DNA from: JAICIG01 sp035532215
GTDB lineage: Bacteria; Planctomycetota; Planctomycetia; Pirellulales; JAICIG01
Direction: 5' to 3'
DNA length: 8,829 nt
NCBI GenBank assembly: GCA_035532215.1
Contig: DATKRK010000199.1
Span: 1 to 8,829 of the forward strand
Part shown: piece after piece, positions 5,764-8,829 of the stretch
How positions within the stretch are numbered: the stretch's first letter is position 1
Layout of the letters: every line of letters begins with the position of its first letter
Position numbers and translations under genes: made by a program
Notes under the pieces: model-generated
Told to the model about the DNA's origin: nothing
The model's input: only the letters and a program-made list of their open reading frames with translations
Databases searched by the model: none

Positions 5764-6387
5764 CTAGCTTCCACCAAGTGCAGTAGAAAACGGATGCTCC
5801 TCGAGAAAAAAGCCGATGTCCTTCGTGAAAGCCTCGGGAGTTGATCGTGCCATGGCAGTGAGAAAGGCGCGGAGCGCCTTGACGGCGCGGATCGCGTGAT
5901 AACGCATGGTCAATCCTTCAGCGGCAATGACCACTCCAGTCGCGGGCGACCAGAAAGCGTATTCCGAGTTTTCCGACAGGCGGTTGAGCGGGACGGGGGA
6001 TCCCTTTTCATCATCCGCCAATGTCGGCCGGCGAGGCGCCAAATCCTCCAGCCATTTGATATCGTTGACGACTCTCGCGTTGATTCGGTTAAGGCTGTAG
6101 CAGAGTCTCTCGATTTCGGGATGCTTTTCATTGCCGAGCGCCCGCGTGAATGGCGTGTGGCCCTTGGTCGGGTCGAACGCCCCCGAGTGCCAAAGCAGAT
6201 AACCCTTTACGATCTTTTCGATCGATTGTTGGCACTTCGCAACAACGACATGCGCTTGGGTTATCCGCCTTCCACAGACCTGAAGGACTGCTCCGTCGGC
6301 GCGTAGGTTTGCGCGCGCGGCCAAACAATCGGCGAGCCCCTGATCGCGCAGGGCCGTGGCAAGCGTTTTGTGTTGTTGCCAGTTCAC
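5764..6387 (-). CDS. HEPN-like domain protein
   Basis: A 207-residue, mainly helical protein. The segment AHVVVAKCQQSIEKIVKGYL (45-64) matches the HEPN helix pattern 'a-x-F-x-x-QQ-x-x-EK-x-x-K', followed by KGHTPFTRAL where HEPN proteins have a G-H-d-L stretch. Later NSEYAFWSPATG and RYHAIRAVKALRAFL fit the 'Y-P' and A-x-x-A-x-x-I final helix. HEPN domains act as RNases in many toxin-antitoxin and defence systems or as nucleotide-binding modules. R41-x4-H46 has the spacing of the RNase motif RX4-6H but sits in a different helix, so catalysis is not shown. Its start is GTG (6387-6385), inside the stop of the 301-aa gene (GTGA, 4-bp overlap), implying translational coupling. GC bias is weaker than in flanking genes. 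HEPN identity is moderate confidence; expression from the 301-aa gene's transcript is likely. Confidence 0.65.
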   Translation of the reverse strand: MNWQQHKTLATALRDQGLADCLAARANLRADGAVLQVCGRRITQAHVVVAKCQQSIEKIVKGYLLWHSGAFDPTKGHTPFTRALGNEKHPEIERLCYSLNRINARVVNDIKWLEDLAPRRPTLADDEKGSPVPLNRLSENSEYAFWSPATGVVIAAEGLTMRYHAIRAVKALRAFLTAMARSTPEAFTKDIGFFLEEHPFSTALGGS

Positions 6388-7289
6388 TGGGACGCGCGAT
6401 GGAAACTCGGAAAGTCGCGGTCGAACGCTTTACCGGTCGTATCGGGGTGGACAAACTTGCAATTTCCGGAAAGCAAATCGCGGATAACCGGGTGACGCGG
6501 ATCCCGATCCATGACTAATCGCAGATCGTCGGGAGAAGTCAAGTAAATAACGAGGGAGCGAGCGCCAGGTATGGCATCGCCCGCAGAGAACGCGACGCCT
6601 TCGAGCGATCCGTCGCCAAGGTACGGCGCATCGGCCGCGATTTCCACGAGATGGACATCAGAAGGGTCATCGATCCGCACGCAGATTGCGTGCTGCAAGA
6701 CGGGCGGGTCCGTCAGGTGATGTCGCACCAACTCTCGGACGCGATCCAATATGCCGTCGCGTTCCAGAAGCGGCGCGCCTCGAACATTGAAGCCACTATC
6801 GTGAATCGCCTGCTTGACAAGGTCTGCCGCGTTTTCGTCCACTTCGATTGCAAAATCCGTGATGAGCATCTTGTTTGGATCCGTTCCCATCTGGACGCGA
6901 TTGAACAGGCGGGGCCGACCTTGAACGATTTCCTCGTGCGCGTTTAGGCGCTGCTGAAGCGCTAGAACCTGTTCCGTCGTGCAGAGCGCATCGCGAATTT
7001 CGATGCGTACGCGGCGCACGGAATACTTAAGCTCTTCAACAAGGTCTGAAAGCCGCCCGTGCAATCCGGAAGGGTTAGCGAGTTCTTTGGGCTCGAATTT
7101 GCCAACTGAATGTCCCCAGGGATCGCTGACCGCGAGTACGAGAATCTCGCGATTGCTTGAATCGCGCTCCAAATCCCAATTGGCATCGGCAGTTCTGGGA
7201 AGGTGTTCTTGCAGAATCGGCTCGACGCTACGAACCGCCCCGGCAAGGGCGTGATTCGACTCGAGCTCCGGGCTAAGCAAAATCGACAT
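6384..7289 (-). CDS. Unrecognised 301-aa protein, first gene of the HEPN pair
   Basis: I do not recognise this family. It is 301 residues, soluble, acidic/basic mixed, without signal peptide or membrane segment. Visible parts are an N-terminal MSILLSPELESNHA, the motif FEPKELANPSGLHGRLSDL, a helical middle (EQVLALQQRLNAHEE), KMLITDFAIEVDEN, and a C-terminal segment SPDDLRLVMDRDPRHPVIRD. No nucleotidyltransferase G-S...D-x-D motif is visible, so it is not the standard MNT partner of HEPN proteins. The ATG at 7289-7287 has only CACAGG about 9 nt upstream, and the frame stays open further upstream without a sensible start, so the true N-terminus may lie at the junction with the broken gene. The gene overlaps the HEPN-like gene by 4 bp and shares its lower GC bias, suggesting one acquired unit. 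Confidence 0.7.
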   Translation of the reverse strand: MSILLSPELESNHALAGAVRSVEPILQEHLPRTADANWDLERDSSNREILVLAVSDPWGHSVGKFEPKELANPSGLHGRLSDLVEELKYSVRRVRIEIRDALCTTEQVLALQQRLNAHEEIVQGRPRLFNRVQMGTDPNKMLITDFAIEVDENAADLVKQAIHDSGFNVRGAPLLERDGILDRVRELVRHHLTDPPVLQHAICVRIDDPSDVHLVEIAADAPYLGDGSLEGVAFSAGDAIPGARSLVIYLTSPDDLRLVMDRDPRHPVIRDLLSGNCKFVHPDTTGKAFDRDFPSFHRASQ

Positions 7290-7477
7290 ATCGATGCCTG
7301 TGGATTGGTGGAGGAACGCTCGACGATGGACGGATCGCCTTGTAACTCGGCCAGCCGTTGGGTCTGCTCGGGCGTCAGCAGTTCGAAGATCGGCGCTGTA
7401 CCGCGGTGAAAAGCCTCCTGGGATTCGTCGACGGTATCCATACAGGATAGACTAGCAGGCGGGACATGTGTCGTCAT
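7290..7477 (-). pseudogene. Truncated start of a 'LLTPEQ' planctomycete-type small protein
   Basis: From ATG 7477-7475 (with GAGAAAGCAAG just upstream) the frame reads MTTHVPPASLS..., then FELLTPEQTQRLAELQGDPS and IVER (ending at 7316). This resembles the N-terminal part of small proteins I recall as very common in planctomycetes, where 'TPEQ...GDP...R' is followed by an E-E-L-A-x-K-x-N-E-G-E-L-T-stretch. That continuation is missing: after IVER the reading turns into unrelated residues. The same frame stays open to 6962, but its final part is antisense-free overlap with the 301-aa gene in another frame and looks random. The simplest reading is a gene cut at about 7316, probably when the 301-aa/HEPN block arrived. 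A real 194-residue or short leader product cannot be excluded. Confidence 0.5.
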
Positions 7478-7546
7478 CTTGCTTTCTCGGCGTTCAGGTC
7501 GAAAACGACCGATCTGCTTCGCTCGGCTTTCGTTACGGCGTTGCAA

Positions 7547-7575
7547 TTGCCGCTAACCCAGGCAGCCCCTATACT
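7547..7575 (+). promoter_or_regulatory. Sigma70-type promoter for the ROK kinase
   Basis: TTGCCG (7547-7552) and TATACT (7570-7575) are separated by 17 bp, the optimal spacing, each one or two bases off consensus. Transcription would start near 7582, giving a leader of about 48 nt before the ATG at 7630. It sits between divergent genes (start of the minus-strand fragment at 7477), so the two may share control. It is the best-formed promoter in the window. Confidence 0.55.
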
Positions 7576-7629
7576 TTGTGGGTCCGTTAAACTTGCCCAC
7601 CCTGTGCGCTATCGTCGCCGGCATCCAAT

Positions 7630-8670
7630 ATGCCTAAGTCTCGACAATTTATCTCGTTAGGCGAAGCCAAGGCGCCGTTTTTCGTGGGCGTCGACCTGGG
7701 GGGGACGAACATCAAGGTGGGCGTCGTCGACGATCTGGGCCGGCCCATGTCGTGGACCAGCATCGAAACGCTCTCGGAACAGGGCGCCGAAAATGCCGTC
7801 GTGCGGATGGCCCAGGCGGTAAAGTTCGCGATTGCCAGCGCCAAGCTGAAGCCGGCCGATATCCGCCGGGTCGGGCTCGGCTCGCCCGGCACGATGGACA
7901 TCCCGGCCGGCATGCTGCTCGAACCGCCCAACCTGCCGGGCTGGAACCATTACCCGATCCGCGACCGGCTCAGCCAGCACTGCGGCTTGCCGGTCAGCTT
8001 CGCCAACGACGCGGGGGCCGCCGCCTACGGCGAGTTTTGGGTCGGCTGCGGCAAAGAGATGCCCAGCATGGTGCTGCTGACGCTCGGCACGGGCATCGGC
8101 TGCGGAATCATCGTCCACGACTTTTCGATCGACGGCGAGCACAGCCACGGCGCCGAGTGCGGGCATATCATCATCGACTACCACGACGACGCCCGGATGT
8201 GCCCTTGCGGCCAGACGGGACATCTCGAGGCGTATTGCAGCGCGCTGTCGGTCGTCAAGCGAACGCACGAGGCCCTGGCCGCCGGCCGCGGCAGTTCGCT
8301 CAGGAAGAATCTGGCCGCGGGCGCCGAACTGACGCCGCTCATGTTGGCCGAAGAGGCTGAGGCGGGCGACGCCTTGTCGCTGGAGATCGTGCTGGACACG
8401 GCCCGCTACCTGGGCGTGGGCATCGTCACGCTCTTGCACACGATCGATCCCAGCGGCGTCGTGCTCGGCGGCGCGATGACGTTCGGGCGGGATCGGACGA
8501 GTTTGGGGCGCCGCTTTCTGGGGCGCGTGCGCGAAGAGGTACACAAGCGGGCCTTTCCGACGCTGGCCGAGCGCACGACCATCGACTACGCCACGTTGGG
8601 CGGCGACGCCGGTTTCATCGGCGCCGCCGGCATCTCGCGAGTGGACGACCGCAAGCGATCGCCGCGATAG
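7630..8670 (+). CDS. ROK-family sugar kinase (glucokinase-like)
   Basis: A 346-residue cytoplasmic sugar kinase of the ROK family (glucokinase, N-acetylglucosamine/N-acetylmannosamine kinases). The phosphate loop is VDLGGTNIKVG (21-31; D22-x-GGT), the catalytic base D127 in FANDAG, and the second phosphate loop LGTGIGCGII. The ROK zinc signature is present in variant form: H179 in ECGH, then C191-P-C193-G-Q-T-G-H198-L-E200, with His where the family usually has the third Cys. The long acceptor-binding stretch EHSHGAECGHI agrees with glucose or amino-sugar kinases; substrate is not decidable by eye. The start is ATG 7630, with no Shine-Dalgarno sequence but a promoter at 7547-7575. Sixteen residues precede the fold. 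The motifs are intact, so the enzyme should be active; glucokinase is the likeliest identity. Confidence 0.92.
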   Translation: MPKSRQFISLGEAKAPFFVGVDLGGTNIKVGVVDDLGRPMSWTSIETLSEQGAENAVVRMAQAVKFAIASAKLKPADIRRVGLGSPGTMDIPAGMLLEPPNLPGWNHYPIRDRLSQHCGLPVSFANDAGAAAYGEFWVGCGKEMPSMVLLTLGTGIGCGIIVHDFSIDGEHSHGAECGHIIIDYHDDARMCPCGQTGHLEAYCSALSVVKRTHEALAAGRGSSLRKNLAAGAELTPLMLAEEAEAGDALSLEIVLDTARYLGVGIVTLLHTIDPSGVVLGGAMTFGRDRTSLGRRFLGRVREEVHKRAFPTLAERTTIDYATLGGDAGFIGAAGISRVDDRKRSPR

Positions 8671-8829
8671 ATGACGATGCCGAAAGCCGATTTGTTTTCA
8701 GCCACGGATGGAACACGGATCGAACACGGATGGGATCAAGAGGAGTGGAGCGAGAAATCAATCTTATACCGCACGCGGGCGCCAACGAGTCGCTTGGGCG
8801 GCATGTGGGGCGGCCATCCAGGCCGTCAA
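8671..8829. other. Right-edge intergenic stretch
   Basis: After the ROK kinase stop there is no recognisable gene start on either strand within 159 bases. Apart from the tandem repeat at 8703-8735, nothing can be assigned. A gene could begin or end just beyond the window. Confidence 0.5.
8703..8735. repeat. Three tandem copies of an 11-bp CACGGATGGAA repeat
   Basis: CACGGATGGAA, CACGGATCGAA and CACGGATGGGA follow one another without spacing, differing at one or two positions each. 11-bp words of this type in short tandem arrays are, to my recollection, frequent in planctomycete and verrucomicrobial intergenic DNA. No function is known to me; the period is close to one helical turn. Confidence 0.75.

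Noticed and set aside
5807..5925. Catalytic RX4-6H motif in the final helix of the HEPN-like protein
   Set aside because: The RYHAIRA stretch has Arg and His only one residue apart, which does not fit the RNase spacing.
7657..8544. Minus-strand 295-codon frame opposite the ROK kinase
   Set aside because: A shadow of strong third-position GC; all ROK motifs are in the plus frame.

Overview
The window looks like a chromosomal segment of a high-GC planctomycete, probably a Pirellulales relative. This is inferred from several things together: GC-rich coding with strong third-position GC bias, mostly weak or absent Shine-Dalgarno sequences, intergenic 'GTTCCAGGTT' and 'CACGGATGGAA' repeats, the 'CCCGAAGCGC' palindromic repeat, and a gene fragment of a type common in planctomycetes. 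No marker gene fixes the taxonomy.

Layout. (1) 74-3065, plus strand: argG (argininosuccinate synthase), a repeat-filled gap, a two-zinc-ribbon membrane protein, ppa (family I inorganic pyrophosphatase) and a 41-residue Trp-rich membrane miniprotein. (2) 3066-3983, about 0.9 kb with no convincing gene: a possible hairpin terminator, a pair of 11-bp repeats spaced 22 bp, a 138-bp MITE-like nested palindrome with perfect 25-bp ends, and a possible extended -10 promoter. (3) 3984-5733, plus strand: a 153-aa protein that may have an ADP-ribosyltransferase-like fold (weak), a second repeat gap, and a probably exported alpha/beta hydrolase. (4) 5764-7477, minus strand: a visibly less GC-rich block with a truncated gene start, an unrecognised 301-aa protein and a HEPN-like 207-aa protein overlapped by 4 bp (GTGA). 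(5) 7547-8670, plus strand: a good sigma70-type promoter and a ROK-family sugar kinase. The right edge holds an 11-bp tandem repeat.

How the genes work together. argG makes AMP and pyrophosphate, and ppa removes pyrophosphate, which fits metabolically, but a repeat gap and another gene lie between them. The minus-strand pair is the best candidate for a coupled two-gene system: HEPN proteins often pair with a partner gene, and its composition and the adjacent broken gene suggest an acquired accessory block.

The most interesting structural signal is a 32-nt unit present in both repeat gaps (1324-1355 and 4490-4521). It forms an 8-bp stem capped by a GTAA (GNRA-type) tetraloop. One stem pair differs between the copies by a compensatory C-G to G-C swap, which argues for a structured RNA or DNA element rather than chance.
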